Part shown: positions 33,167-42,199 of the stretch, one piece after another
How the letters are laid out: each line of letters opens with the position of its first letter
How positions within the stretch are numbered: position 1 is the stretch's first letter
From: Emcibacter sp. SYSU 3D8
GTDB taxonomy: Bacteria; Pseudomonadota; Alphaproteobacteria; SMXS01
Direction: 5' to 3'
DNA length: 64,000 bases
Assembly (NCBI RefSeq): GCF_039655875.1
Contig: NZ_JBBYXK010000001.1
Span: forward strand, 496,001-560,000
The notes under the pieces: model-generated
Database searches by the model: none
The model's input: only the letters and a program-made list of their open reading frames with translations
Told to the model about the DNA's origin: nothing
Position numbers and translations under genes: made by a program

Positions 33167-34030
33167 TCAGGGCCGCCTCTTGCGCATTTCGATGCCCTTG
33201 CCGACGACGAGGCGCGCCAGATTGACGCCCGGAATCAGCAGATCGGCCGCCTCGGCGCCCGCATCGAGCAGGAATCGGGTATCGAGGACCTTGCCCAGAT
33301 AGGTCTCGAAGGTGGCGCCTCCGGTCTGGACATCGCCGGTCAGGCCGTCGAGTTCCACCACGGCCTCCTTGTTCTGCCGGCGATAGCGAAACGCGTATAC
33401 CGGCCTGTAGTAGAGATCCACGCTGGTGAACGCGACGTTCTCCTCGATCACCCGGTCGGCTTCGATCTTGTTCATCAGCGTGGTGAGCACCTGACGAACC
33501 ACCACCGACGCCGACGCTTGCGGCGGCACGATCACGGTGCCCTCGCCCGCAATCGCCGCCAGGCGTGAATCATCGACAACTTCGGTTTCATAAAGCAGCC
33601 GGGCCGCCAGTTCGGGCGCGGTCTGGCCGGTGATCGCATCAAAGGTCACGTCGCGCTGGACCTCTTCACGACAGGATTCCATCACCGGCAACAGCACCTG
33701 CTGGCTCACCGCGAGACGCGATTCCCCGAACAGGGTGATCTCGCGGACTTCGGGCGCCAGCCGCAACACGTGCTCGCGCTGGCGCTCATAGGCAAATACC
33801 GCATCGCAGGTGACCCTCCAGAACGGCTGAAGGCGGCGCTCGCGGTATACCAGTTCGAACTCGTTTTCCTTCGGCTTGGAGAGAAACCCGGCAACCTTGG
33901 CCATGGTCCCGAAGGCATCGACACGTTTCGTCGCGGCCCGCCCTTCGGCGTGATCCATCGTGAACTTGTCGTTCAGAACAAACATGCGCTCTTCGGCGAG
34001 TTGCACGTCCATGACATCACCTGTGTTCAA
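33167..34030 (-). CDS. Protein of unknown function
   Basis: A 287-residue, mostly soluble protein starting MNTGDVMDVQLAEERMF. It has a charged N-terminal half (KENEFELVYRERRLQPFWRV) and a C-terminal segment LYYRPVYAFRYRRQNKEAVV followed by ELDGLTGDVQTGG. The latter resembles the processing motif seen in proteins that take up or process small electron carriers and peptides, but I cannot assign it. The coding frame is continuous with typical codon use. It is 8 bp upstream of the SDR and likely in one transcript with it. Confidence 0.65.
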   Translation of the reverse strand: MNTGDVMDVQLAEERMFVLNDKFTMDHAEGRAATKRVDAFGTMAKVAGFLSKPKENEFELVYRERRLQPFWRVTCDAVFAYERQREHVLRLAPEVREITLFGESRLAVSQQVLLPVMESCREEVQRDVTFDAITGQTAPELAARLLYETEVVDDSRLAAIAGEGTVIVPPQASASVVVRQVLTTLMNKIEADRVIEENVAFTSVDLYYRPVYAFRYRRQNKEAVVELDGLTGDVQTGGATFETYLGKVLDTRFLLDAGAEAADLLIPGVNLARLVVGKGIEMRKRRP

Positions 34031-34365
34031 ACGGCGCGCCCCTGACGGCCGAGGCGGCCCATTGCCGATTCCGGCGCAGAGCCGAGCCCCTTCCTGGCGG
34101 GCGTAGGATAGCTCGAAGTTAAGTCCGAGCCCGACCCACCGTCCAGCCCTAAGTGAGGCGTAGCCGAAGGTCTTTCGCTCTCGAAATCAACGGGTTTGGG
34201 CTCCCGGCCTGCAGGCATCGGCCGCAGCCGACAGCGCCATGTTCGTCCACCAGCCCCCCGCGGCGTCCCCCAGATCGTTCAGATAAAGTTCATATGGCAT
34301 TGCGATCATGACGGTTCTGTTACAACACTTCGTGCGCCCACAGGAATCGGACACCTCGACAGAAC
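34031..34365. other. 335-bp intergenic region without a recognised gene
   Basis: Divergent space between the unknown gene at 33167 (minus) and the LTA-synthase-like gene (plus). The left two-thirds is GC-rich; the right end (34270-34330) is AT-richer and the likely site for the plus-strand promoter. Short open frames here have no ribosome-binding site or recognisable similarity. Confidence 0.6.
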
Positions 34366-36258
34366 ATGATCAAAACGGAATTGTTGAGAAAGCGCCTGGC
34401 CCCGTTGCTGCAGCAATGGATCCTGCCGCTCGCGGGTGTCGCGATCCTGTACTTCGCGTTCAAGTGGGCCGCGTCGGCGTTTCTCGGCACCACGCTGTAC
34501 CCGGGCGCCGCCTGGGCCGATCTCGGGCTGCACCTGCTCCTGGGCGGATTGCTGCTCGCCATGTCCCGCAACCGGATCACCTTCCTGTTGCTGATGACCG
34601 CGGTCATGGCCCTGCTGCACATCGGCAATGCCATCAAGCTGTCCATCCTGGGCGGGCCGCTGATGCCCGACGACGCGCTGGCCATACGCTCGCTTCTGCT
34701 ACTGCTGAAAGGCTGGTGGCTCACGCTTGCGATCAGCTTCCTCGTCCTGCTGGCCATCGCCCTCGGGCTGACGCTCGATCTGCGGACCCGCCGGGCGCGG
34801 GCGGCAGCGGGCGTGCTTGCCGGCATCGTCGCCGCCGTCGCATGCTGGCCCGAGCAGGTCACCCGCACCATGGACGACACCTTCGGCAACGTCGTCTGGA
34901 ACCAGCATGGCAATTACCTGTCCCGCGGTCCCCTTGTGCACATCCTGCAGGAGAGCGCCCGCTACGCGGCGCGCGCCGATGCGGCGCCGGGCCTGGCGAA
35001 AGTCTCCGAAGCGGCCCAGTCGCTGCAACCCGTCGTGCACATGGCGGTGCTGACCGGCGAGACCGCGCCCGTTCCCGCGCACATCGCCCCGGAGGTGAAG
35101 CGGAACGTGCATGTGATCCTGCTCGAATCCTTCTGGGACCCGTCGGTGCTGAAAAAGGCTGACTTTTCGCGCGATCCGTTCGACGCCGAGTTCAGGGCGC
35201 TGTGGGAGACAACCGGCAATTCTCGGGCGCTGGTGCCCGTGTTCGGCGGCTACACCGCCAATTCGGAATTCGAGGCCCTGTGCGGCTTCCCGGTTACCCA
35301 GGACTGGGTGTTTTTCGAGGGCCGCCTGCGCAACCCCTCGCCGTGCCTGCCGCGCACCCTGCATGACGCGGGCTACACCACCCTGGTATCGCATCCCAAT
35401 GCAGCCGCGTTCTGGAACCGGGTGAATGCCTATGACCGGGCGGGATTCAACCTCTACTGGTCGGCAAAGGACTTCAGCCTTGACGACATGAACGGCGCGT
35501 TCCTGTCGGATTCGTCCCTGTATCGCCAGGTTCTGTCGAAGATCGACCCGCTGATCGAGACCGGGACGCCGACCTTCAACTACATCCTGACCTTCTTCGG
35601 CCACCTGGAATATCCGCTCAGCACCGATCGCCCGATCGTGGTGAAGGCGCGCGCCGCCAACGCCGACCCCGTCGTCGAGCGTTACGCCAATACGGTCTAT
35701 TACAAGTCCCGCGAGTTAATGGCGTTTCTGAAGGAATTGCGGAGCAAGGATCCGGATGCGGTCATCGTCATGTTCGGCGACCATCTGCCGTTCCTCGGCG
35801 GCAACCTGGAGTCCTATGCCAAGTCGGGTGTGCTGGCCCGGGACCGTGCACAATTCGACGACCGCATGTTCCGCGACCAGTATTCCACGCCGCTCATCGT
35901 CATCGATGGCCGCAATGGCCCGGTGAAGCTTGGCAGCGTGCCGCTTTACCGCCTGCCGTCCGTCGTGCTGTCGCTGCTGGGCGAGCCGCTGCCTTCGGTG
36001 ATGGACATGACCCGCATGCCCAAGGGCATGGTGGTGCGCCCTCTTCCCGGCATGAACGTGCTGCTGCTGCCCGACGGCTCCGCCGCCGCCTGCCGCGGTC
36101 TCGCCAGCGACAACGAGGTCTGCGACGACGCCAGGGACTGGCTGAACGCGGTCTCGACCGTGGGCGCCGACCTGTTCTGGGGCAAGCAGTACGTGCTGCG
36201 CGACGACCTCATGCCGCCCGCACCGGAAGGCCGACAGGCCGCAGACCTGGCCATCTGA
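34366..36258 (+). CDS. LTA synthase-like/phosphoglycerol transferase-family sulfatase-fold membrane enzyme
   Basis: A 630-residue protein: about four or five N-terminal membrane helices (up to residue ~155), then a periplasmic sulfatase-fold domain. It has VILLESFWDPS, GGYTANSEFEALCG with the candidate phospho-accepting Thr at about 297, ILTFFGHLEYPL and VIVMFGDHLPFLGG with metal-binding His and Asp. The family (LtaS, MdoB/OpgB, and related) transfers phosphoglycerol or similar head groups to glycans or lipids. No glucan synthase or lipoteichoic machinery is adjacent, so the acceptor is open. Confidence 0.9.
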   Translation: MIKTELLRKRLAPLLQQWILPLAGVAILYFAFKWAASAFLGTTLYPGAAWADLGLHLLLGGLLLAMSRNRITFLLLMTAVMALLHIGNAIKLSILGGPLMPDDALAIRSLLLLLKGWWLTLAISFLVLLAIALGLTLDLRTRRARAAAGVLAGIVAAVACWPEQVTRTMDDTFGNVVWNQHGNYLSRGPLVHILQESARYAARADAAPGLAKVSEAAQSLQPVVHMAVLTGETAPVPAHIAPEVKRNVHVILLESFWDPSVLKKADFSRDPFDAEFRALWETTGNSRALVPVFGGYTANSEFEALCGFPVTQDWVFFEGRLRNPSPCLPRTLHDAGYTTLVSHPNAAAFWNRVNAYDRAGFNLYWSAKDFSLDDMNGAFLSDSSLYRQVLSKIDPLIETGTPTFNYILTFFGHLEYPLSTDRPIVVKARAANADPVVERYANTVYYKSRELMAFLKELRSKDPDAVIVMFGDHLPFLGGNLESYAKSGVLARDRAQFDDRMFRDQYSTPLIVIDGRNGPVKLGSVPLYRLPSVVLSLLGEPLPSVMDMTRMPKGMVVRPLPGMNVLLLPDGSAAACRGLASDNEVCDDARDWLNAVSTVGADLFWGKQYVLRDDLMPPAPEGRQAADLAI

Positions 36259-36261
36259 GGA

Positions 36262-36699
36262 CTATCTGGCGAACAGCATCGCGGGATCGCGAAACGCCTT
36301 GAACTCCAGGGCGTTGCCCGATGGATCGAGGAAGAACATGGTGGATTGCTCGCCCACCTCGCCCCGGAACCGCACGTGAGGCTCGACCACAAACGAGATA
36401 CCGGCCGCCTGCAGCCGGGCCGCCAGCGCGCCCCATTCGTCCAGCGACAGCACCACGCCGAAATGCGGCACCGGCACGTCGTCGCCATCGACCGGGTTAT
36501 GGTGAACCCGGCGACCCGGTTCCAGGCCGGGTTGAAGATGGGCGACAATCTGGTGGCCGTACAGGTTGAAGTCGGCCCAGCTATCGGCGCTACGTCCTTC
36601 CGGGCACCCGAGCAATCCGCCATAGAAGGCCCGCGCCACGGCGATGTCATGGACGGGAAACGCCAGATGGAAGGGCCGCAGCGCGTCAGGCATGGTCAC
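36262..36699 (-). CDS. VOC family (glyoxalase/bleomycin-resistance-like) protein
   Basis: A 145-residue protein with two beta-alpha-beta-beta-beta modules: [33 protein letters not shown] and [15 protein letters not shown]. The last is the typical metal/substrate strand with E near the end. The family spans dioxygenases, isomerases and lyases; its two-domain arrangement here fits a small cytosolic enzyme or binding protein. The start is MTMPDAL, with a second Met two codons on. Convergent with the preceding gene (3-bp gap). Confidence 0.85.
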   Translation of the reverse strand: MTMPDALRPFHLAFPVHDIAVARAFYGGLLGCPEGRSADSWADFNLYGHQIVAHLQPGLEPGRRVHHNPVDGDDVPVPHFGVVLSLDEWGALAARLQAAGISFVVEPHVRFRGEVGEQSTMFFLDPSGNALEFKAFRDPAMLFAR

Positions 36700-36816
36700 G
36701 ATCCGTTAGGTTCCAGCCGCCGGATCATAGTGGCAATCGGCCGGCCCCGCCACGCGGCCATAATCCCGCCTTGATCCGTACCGAGACTGACCCCAGCAAC
36801 GAGGGGATGGGGTTGC

Positions 36817-38097
36817 ATGCGACACATCGACCTGGCACGGGGACTGGTGCTGTGTGCCCTGGCGTTGACGGGACTGTCGATGGTGCCGGTCTCGGCGCAG
36901 GAGCCTGCGCGCGCGGCGCGCGATTTTTCCGCCACCGGGAGCATCCGCTCGCCCGAAGAGATCCAGTCACTGCGCCAGCGCATCCTGCGCAATCGGGCGG
37001 TGGTCCTCGAGACGCCGGCAATACCGGCCGGCGAAGCGCCAAGGGCGGCGCAACCGGCTACGCCCCAGGCGCCGGTCGCCACGTCCGCGCCGCTTGAGCT
37101 GGGCGATACCCGGTTCATCAAGCTCGACAACGAGGCCGAGAAAACCACCCGGGACATCGTCAAGCTGTCGATACCGGGCTCGTTGCGCGGTCAGGCGGCA
37201 GTGTTCCAGGGCGTCGTACAGACCACGGATAGCCAGGCCAAGGAACTGATCCTGAAAGCGGTCGCCTTCCCAAGGGCGCCGCTGCGATACAACGCCGCGA
37301 CCAGAAGGTTCGAAGGCGGGGTCAGCGTCGGCGTCATCGAGGTCGATGGCAGCGGCGCCAGGACGCTGTCCAGGCCGATCGCGTTCCAGGTGCTGGGCCC
37401 CGTCGCCAGCGATCCGGAGACCCTCAGCATCGGCACGACCGCGCCGCCCTACAGGGATATCAAGGTGGCCGCCGAGGCACCCGATGCCGAAGTCGAGGTG
37501 ACGGTGGTCTCGAGCGTGGCGCCCGCCGGCGAGCGGATGGTTCTCAAGGTGCGGCCCTCACTGAGCCTGACCGTCACACCGCCGCGCATCCAGGGCTGGG
37601 GCCTCGAGACCGCCGACGTGCTGGTAAGCGCCCAGGCCGCCGATGCCGCGCGAGCCAACATGTTGCAGCTGTCCTCCACCATGGGCCGCCTGTCGGCCAC
37701 CGAGGCCCGACTGGACAAGGGCGGCAACGCCAGGGTCTCGATCCGATCGGAATCCGTCGGCACCGGCCAGGTGTCGGGCCGCGGCGCCGGCCTCGACGGC
37801 GCATCGGCCAAGGTGGAGTATATCTTTCCCTGGCGTTTCCTCGGTGCGGCGCTGGTCGGCGGCGTGGCCGGCGGCCTGCTGCGCAAACGCTCCCGCTCGA
37901 AGACCGCAGGTGCATTCGCCAAATCCATGGGCATTGCGGTGCTCAGCGCCGCAATCGTCGTCGGGCTCTACGTGCTGGGCATCAACCTTGTCGGCTTTGC
38001 CCTGCCCGCCCATGGCGGCGAGGTGCTGGTGTTCGTGGTCGCCGCGCTCGGCGCGCTTTACGGTACCAGGTTGCTGGCGCCGGCGGTGACGGCGTGA
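36817..38097 (+). CDS. Exported protein with C-terminal membrane segments, unknown function
   Basis: A 426-residue protein. A signal peptide (LVLCALALTGLSMVPVSAQ) is followed by a Pro/Ala-rich linker, then a large beta-rich region (TTAPPYRDIKVAAEAP, EVEVTVVSSVAPAGERM, SLSLTVTPPRIQGWGLE) that reads like an immunoglobulin-type or adhesion-like domain, and then three C-terminal hydrophobic stretches (WRFLGAALVGGVAGGLL, IAVLSAAIVVGLYVLGINL, VLVFVVAALGALYGTRLL). I do not recognise the family. It may anchor a periplasmic beta-sandwich to the inner membrane. Confidence 0.7.
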   Translation: MRHIDLARGLVLCALALTGLSMVPVSAQEPARAARDFSATGSIRSPEEIQSLRQRILRNRAVVLETPAIPAGEAPRAAQPATPQAPVATSAPLELGDTRFIKLDNEAEKTTRDIVKLSIPGSLRGQAAVFQGVVQTTDSQAKELILKAVAFPRAPLRYNAATRRFEGGVSVGVIEVDGSGARTLSRPIAFQVLGPVASDPETLSIGTTAPPYRDIKVAAEAPDAEVEVTVVSSVAPAGERMVLKVRPSLSLTVTPPRIQGWGLETADVLVSAQAADAARANMLQLSSTMGRLSATEARLDKGGNARVSIRSESVGTGQVSGRGAGLDGASAKVEYIFPWRFLGAALVGGVAGGLLRKRSRSKTAGAFAKSMGIAVLSAAIVVGLYVLGINLVGFALPAHGGEVLVFVVAALGALYGTRLLAPAVTA

Positions 38098-38182
38098 CCG
38101 CAAATCCTGACAGTTCCCCCGCGTTGAAAAGCACGCTAGGTTTTTACCGTCATGAGTGCTTGCAGCCAAAGGGGAGAGCGGG

Positions 38183-39082
38183 ATGCAGCTTGCCGGACAG
38201 TCAGCGCCAACCGGCGCCAAGCCGTGGGACGATCCGCTGGGGTTGATCACGCCCGCAGTGATCGAACAATACAAACGCGACGGCGTCGTGTTCCTGCCGC
38301 AGGCGCTGCATCCGGAATGGCTGATGCTGATCGACTATGGCATCCAGCGCATTCTCGGCAGCGGCAGTCCCAACATCCAGACCTTCTTCAAGGACCTGCC
38401 CGGCGAGTTCAGGGACATGGTGCGCCACTTCGCGGTGACGCCGGAATTCCAGCGCCTGCTCTATGACAGTCCCATCGCCGACATGATCGGCAAGCTGCTC
38501 GGGTCGGAGAATATCTGGCTGCTGTTCGACCACGTATTCGTCAAGGAAGGTGGCTTCTGCCGCCGGACGCCATGGCATCAGGACATGCCCTACTGGCCGA
38601 TCGCCGGCGAGCAGGTCGCCTCCATGTGGATCACCCTCGACCCGATTCCCAGGGAGGAGTGCCTGGAGTTCATTCCCGGCTCGCACCGCCAGACCATGTA
38701 TGACGGTTTCAGTCCTGCCGATGCGGCGAACGATCCGACAAAAGGGTTTTATGGAAAAGACTTGCCCAGACTTCCTAACATCGAGGAAGAGCGGGAAAAA
38801 TGGAACATCGTGTCGTTCGACATCGCCCCGGGCGACGTGGTGCTGCTGCATCCCGGCGTGCTCCACGGCGGCGGCCACACCACCAATGGCAGGCGCAGGC
38901 GGACGCTCTCGGCGCGTCTCTATGGCGACGACATCGTCTTTGACACCCGCCCCGACAGCCGCCCCACCGTGCCGCTGACGCCGGGCCTGAAGCTCAAGCT
39001 GAAACCGGGCGATCCGTTGCGCAGCCCCTATTATCCGCGCATCCGGCCGGTGCCGGCCCGGGAAGCGGCGCTGTGGCAATAA
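38183..39082 (+). CDS. Phytanoyl-CoA dioxygenase (PhyH) family protein
   Basis: A 299-residue Fe(II)/2-oxoglutarate oxygenase. The iron triad is H132-x-D134 (TPWHQDMPYW) and a distal His in HPGVLHGGG (about 228); an Arg in GRRRRTLSARL would bind 2-oxoglutarate. The start at MQLAGQSAP follows GGGGAGAGCGG. Such enzymes hydroxylate lipids or small molecules, often in catabolism or secondary metabolism. It ends one base before the MsrB stop on the other strand. Substrate unknown. Confidence 0.9.
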   Translation: MQLAGQSAPTGAKPWDDPLGLITPAVIEQYKRDGVVFLPQALHPEWLMLIDYGIQRILGSGSPNIQTFFKDLPGEFRDMVRHFAVTPEFQRLLYDSPIADMIGKLLGSENIWLLFDHVFVKEGGFCRRTPWHQDMPYWPIAGEQVASMWITLDPIPREECLEFIPGSHRQTMYDGFSPADAANDPTKGFYGKDLPRLPNIEEEREKWNIVSFDIAPGDVVLLHPGVLHGGGHTTNGRRRRTLSARLYGDDIVFDTRPDSRPTVPLTPGLKLKLKPGDPLRSPYYPRIRPVPAREAALWQ

Positions 39083-39481
39083 CTACGTCTTCGGATCCAG
39101 CTTCAGCGATGCCGAGTTGATGCAGTAGCGCAGGCCGGTCGGGCCAGGGCCATCGTCGAACACATGGCCCAGATGGGCGTCGCATTTCGAGCACAGCACC
39201 TCGACACGCACCATGCCGTGGCTGCGGTCGGTTTCCTCGTCGACCACCCCATCCTTCATGGGTGCGGTAAAGCTGGGCCAGCCGCAATGGGACTCGAACT
39301 TGGCGTCGGATTCGAACAACTCCTCGCCGCAACAGACGCACTTGTAAACGCCGGGCGCCGTGGTGCTGTTGTACTCGCCGGTCCACGGCCGCTCGGTCGC
39401 CTTTTCGCGGGTGACCGCATACTGGACGGGCGATAGCTGCTCGCGCCATTCCGCTTCGGTTTTTCTGACCTTCTCACTCAC
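39083..39481 (-). CDS. msrB: Peptide-methionine (R)-S-oxide reductase MsrB
   Basis: A 132-residue MsrB, normal length. Zinc ligands are two CxxC pairs (C48/C51 in [11 protein letters not shown] and C97/C100 in [11 protein letters not shown]); the catalytic cysteine is C120 in [10 protein letters not shown], and the HCGWPSF motif is present. It repairs methionine-R-sulfoxide in proteins, using thioredoxin. It is exactly convergent with the PhyH gene, with no spacer. Confidence 0.97.
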   Translation of the reverse strand: MSEKVRKTEAEWREQLSPVQYAVTREKATERPWTGEYNSTTAPGVYKCVCCGEELFESDAKFESHCGWPSFTAPMKDGVVDEETDRSHGMVRVEVLCSKCDAHLGHVFDDGPGPTGLRYCINSASLKLDPKT

Positions 39482-39568
39482 GATTTCTCTCCTCGTTCTG
39501 GCGCCGCTTGAGGGCCGCTTCCCGTCCCTACATGATGCGTCATTTGCCCGATGGAAGGGACCGATTTG

Positions 39569-40270
39569 ATGACCCAGCCCTTATGGACCGACATCGACCA
39601 GTACATCACCGGTAAACTCGTACCGGACGATCCCGTGCTTGCGGCGGTGCTGGCCGCCAATGCGGCGGCAGGCCTGCCCGCACATGACGTTGCGCCCAAC
39701 CAGGGGAAGTTGCTGTATCTGCTGGCCAGGTTGATGGGCGCCCGCCGGATTTTGGAGATCGGGACACTGGGCGGCTACAGCACCCTCTGGCTGGCCCGCG
39801 CCTTGCCGCCCGGCGGCAGGCTCACAACACTGGAAGAAAATCCGCATCACGCCGCCATGGCACGGCTCAATTTCGGCCGCGCCGGAGCCGCGGAGATGGT
39901 CGACCTGCGCGAAGGCCCGGCGCTGGAGACTCTCCCTGCGCTTGCGACGGAAGGCGCCGGCCCGTTCGATCTGATCTTCATCGATGCCGACAAACCCAAC
40001 AATCCCCGCTATCTGAAATGGGCGCTGAGCCTGGCCCGTCCCGGTTCCCTGATTATCGGCGACAATGTGATCCGTGAAGGCGGCATCCTGGACGAGGCCA
40101 GCGCTGATCCCCGCATCCAGGGCGTGCGGCGCTTCATCGACCTGATCTCGGCGGAGCCACGATTGGAGGCGACTGCGCTGCAGACGGTTGGCGTCAAGGG
40201 ACATGACGGCTTCGTCATCGCAATGGTCTCCGGTCAGGCGGTGGACAACGAACCGGCCAGGAAACTTTAA
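39569..40270 (+). CDS. SAM-dependent O-methyltransferase (caffeoyl-CoA/catechol type)
   Basis: A 233-residue class I methyltransferase with SAM motif [18 protein letters not shown], an acidic second loop ([10 protein letters not shown]) and the metal-binding [13 protein letters not shown]. It belongs to the family-3 O-methyltransferases that methylate catechols and caffeoyl-CoA-like substrates with Mg2+. I choose MTQPLWTDI at 39569, since GGAAGGGA lies just upstream; an upstream ATG six codons earlier would include that ribosome-binding site. Divergent from MsrB. Confidence 0.92.
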   Translation: MTQPLWTDIDQYITGKLVPDDPVLAAVLAANAAAGLPAHDVAPNQGKLLYLLARLMGARRILEIGTLGGYSTLWLARALPPGGRLTTLEENPHHAAMARLNFGRAGAAEMVDLREGPALETLPALATEGAGPFDLIFIDADKPNNPRYLKWALSLARPGSLIIGDNVIREGGILDEASADPRIQGVRRFIDLISAEPRLEATALQTVGVKGHDGFVIAMVSGQAVDNEPARKL

Positions 40271-40343
40271 TCGAGCCTACCATTGCGTCTCCGCAACATC
40301 CGTCTAGATTCAATGCGGGGGCCTCTTCAAGACAGGAAGTACC

Positions 40344-40667
40344 ATGAAACAGGGAACTCTTTTTGGAACGGCGCTTGGTGCCGTGTTCGCGCTCGCCATT
40401 GCCGGCTCGGCCCATGCGGGCAATATCGACAAGAGCTCGCCACAATTGATGACAGCACCGGCGGCAAGCTCTTCCTCGAGCAGCTCGGCCTGCGTCGACG
40501 CCAGCGGCAAGCCGGTCACCGACTCCTCGGTCTGCGCCTCCGGCGCCTGCGTCGACGCCAGCGGCAAGGCGGTCACCGACGCCTCGGTCTGCGATGTCAG
40601 CGCGCCGCGCGACGCCGCCAGCGGCATGGCGACGGGCAAGCGCCAGCACAAGCCGATTTCACCGTAA
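40344..40667 (+). CDS. Small exported Ser-rich protein with two Cys-bounded repeats
   Basis: A 107-residue protein with a signal peptide (GAVFALAIAGSAHA, then GNID). The mature part has a run of seven Ser, then two 19-residue repeats, CVDASGKPVTDSSVC and CVDASGKAVTDASVC, each bounded by Cys spaced 13 residues apart, and a basic tail. Disulfide loops are likely in the periplasm. No metal-binding family is recognised. It is followed by a plausible terminator and stands alone on the plus strand, between an O-methyltransferase and the cytochrome operon. Confidence 0.75.
   Translation: MKQGTLFGTALGAVFALAIAGSAHAGNIDKSSPQLMTAPAASSSSSSSACVDASGKPVTDSSVCASGACVDASGKAVTDASVCDVSAPRDAASGMATGKRQHKPISP
40491..40604 (+). 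repeat. Two tandem 57-bp coding repeats
   Basis: Repeat units 40491-40547 and 40548-40604 each start TGCGTCGACGCCAGCGGCAA and encode the Cys-bounded 19-residue units of the small exported protein. They are nearly identical for the first 45 bases, implying recent duplication or selection. Confidence 0.85.
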
Positions 40668-40677
40668 GACGGACCAT

Positions 40678-40704
40678 CGGGAGCCGGTCCGCCGGCTCCC
40701 GTTT
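40678..40704 (+). terminator. Hairpin terminator after the Cys-repeat gene
   Basis: CGGGAGCCGG and CCGGCTCCCG form a perfect 10-bp stem with a four-base loop, followed by TTT. It sits between the convergent small gene and the last cytochrome gene, so it probably serves the plus-strand gene. Confidence 0.6.
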
Positions 40705-40708
40705 CCGG

Positions 40709-42199
40709 CTACAAGCCTTTCAGATAGTCGATCAGCGCCCGCTTCTGCCCGGGCGGCAGGTCCGTGCCCCAGAGGTGGCCGCCATTGCCGTTGCCGCGTA
40801 AACCTGTGTCGTAGCGGAACCCTGCCTTCTCGGCATCCGGCCCCGACGACACAAATCCCACATTCTCCAGGTCGACCACGTCGTAGCCGCGCCAGAATAC
40901 GCGCGGCCGCTGTGCCGGCGGCGCCAGCAGGTCCACCAAGGTCGGCACCGAACCATTGTGCAGATACGGCCCCAGCAGCCACACGCCGACGAGCGGCTTG
41001 GCTACATAGCCGGTGGATGCCAGCATGGGCGCCTCCTTGACGCCGAGGACTGCGCTGACCCTCTTCATCCGCCGGGCATCGTCTTCCTGCCAGGTCTTCA
41101 CATGCTCCGGGTCGGTACCGATTTCAGCGAGCGGGATCGAGGTCCCGGTGCGCGCACCGCCCGGCGCATGACACGAGGCGCAATGCTGGCCGAAGAGCGA
41201 CCGTCCTTCCTGCACGCTGACCGCATCGGTCTGGCCGGGAAACGGCGGCGGCGACAGGTCCTGGATGAATGCTTCGGTCCAGTCGTTTCGCCGGTTGAAG
41301 TCCGGGCCGGGCAGCGCACCCGAGCCGAGCGCCGAGGTGGCGACGACGGTGGAAAGCGCGCCCGCCTCGCCGCCCGCGTGATACAACGTGCCCTTGCGCT
41401 GCCCGAGCTTCCACAGCGAGGGGAAATCGGTGGTCCCGACGGTGCCGTCCTCGTCCGCCAGGGTCAGCACGAATTTCGGCAGATTGAACGCATCGTCGCG
41501 CCCCGGCCCCCAATCGGGCCGCGTCTCCATCCAGGCGAGCTGCTTCTCGGCCTCCAGCAGGGCGGCTCGCGTGGCCGGGATGATCACCAGCTTGTAGAGC
41601 GCCAAGTCGGCCGCATCCATGGGGAAATGAAGCGCCAGTTCCGGCAACATCCGGTCGCCGGTGAAGCGCTCGTCATGGGCACAGGCGAACAGGAAGCGCA
41701 GCAGTGCCTGAAGCCTGACCGTGTGCCCCGGCCCGCCGGCTGCAAAGCGCGGATTCTCGCCCGGCGTCAGCCGGTACTGGGCTGTATGACACAAGGCGCA
41801 GTTCACCGTGACCCGCTCGTAGCCCTTGCGCTTGATTGAAAAGCCGATCGGCAGGCGCTGGCCCGGCTCCCACGACAGGCCGAAGGCGCCATAGCCGCCC
41901 GCTGCGCCGATCAGGTCGGGAAACACCCGCGGCAGAATGAACATCACCGGATAGGGAATGCCCGCGATCAGGTCGCCGCCCATGGTCCCATACTGGAAGC
42001 GCTGGAGTTCGGCGCTGGCGCCCGTTTCCGGGTCAGCCGCAAATAGCTGCTCCTCGGACCTGAAAAACTTGCTCCAGATCAGGACGCTCACGAGAACGCA
42101 TCCCAGCAGCAACACAACAAGGCCGCCGATGGCACGGCGGCGCCATTTCCTGGGTCTGCGTGCGGCCTCAGAAGGTCTTGAGGTACTCAACGATCGCAT
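40709..42199 (-). CDS. Membrane-anchored dihaem c-type cytochrome (RoxA/cytochrome c peroxidase-like), operon gene 5
   Basis: About 496 residues with an N-terminal membrane anchor (IGGLVVLLLGCVLVSVLIW) and two CXXCH haem sites, CALCH at 134-138 and CASCH at 340-344. It shares the block LHNGSVPTLVDLLAPPAQRP and the ending GHLWGTDLPPGQK...LIDYLKGL with the dihaem oxygenase/peroxidase-like family. Start is uncertain: I take the Met at 42199, which overlaps the previous gene by 32 bp; a Met 15 codons upstream is possible. Periplasmic redox enzyme. Confidence 0.85.
   Translation of the reverse strand: MRSLSTSRPSEAARRPRKWRRRAIGGLVVLLLGCVLVSVLIWSKFFRSEEQLFAADPETGASAELQRFQYGTMGGDLIAGIPYPVMFILPRVFPDLIGAAGGYGAFGLSWEPGQRLPIGFSIKRKGYERVTVNCALCHTAQYRLTPGENPRFAAGGPGHTVRLQALLRFLFACAHDERFTGDRMLPELALHFPMDAADLALYKLVIIPATRAALLEAEKQLAWMETRPDWGPGRDDAFNLPKFVLTLADEDGTVGTTDFPSLWKLGQRKGTLYHAGGEAGALSTVVATSALGSGALPGPDFNRRNDWTEAFIQDLSPPPFPGQTDAVSVQEGRSLFGQHCASCHAPGGARTGTSIPLAEIGTDPEHVKTWQEDDARRMKRVSAVLGVKEAPMLASTGYVAKPLVGVWLLGPYLHNGSVPTLVDLLAPPAQRPRVFWRGYDVVDLENVGFVSSGPDAEKAGFRYDTGLRGNGNGGHLWGTDLPPGQKRALIDYLKGL

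Noticed and set aside
34027..34218. A 63-codon minus-strand open frame in the intergenic region.
   Set aside because: No ribosome-binding site and unfamiliar low-complexity sequence; it fits chance in GC-rich DNA.
40344..40667. Possible CRISPR-like or mobile repeat because of the tandem units.
   Set aside because: Only two units, in frame, inside a coding gene with a signal peptide; there are no spacers and no cas genes.
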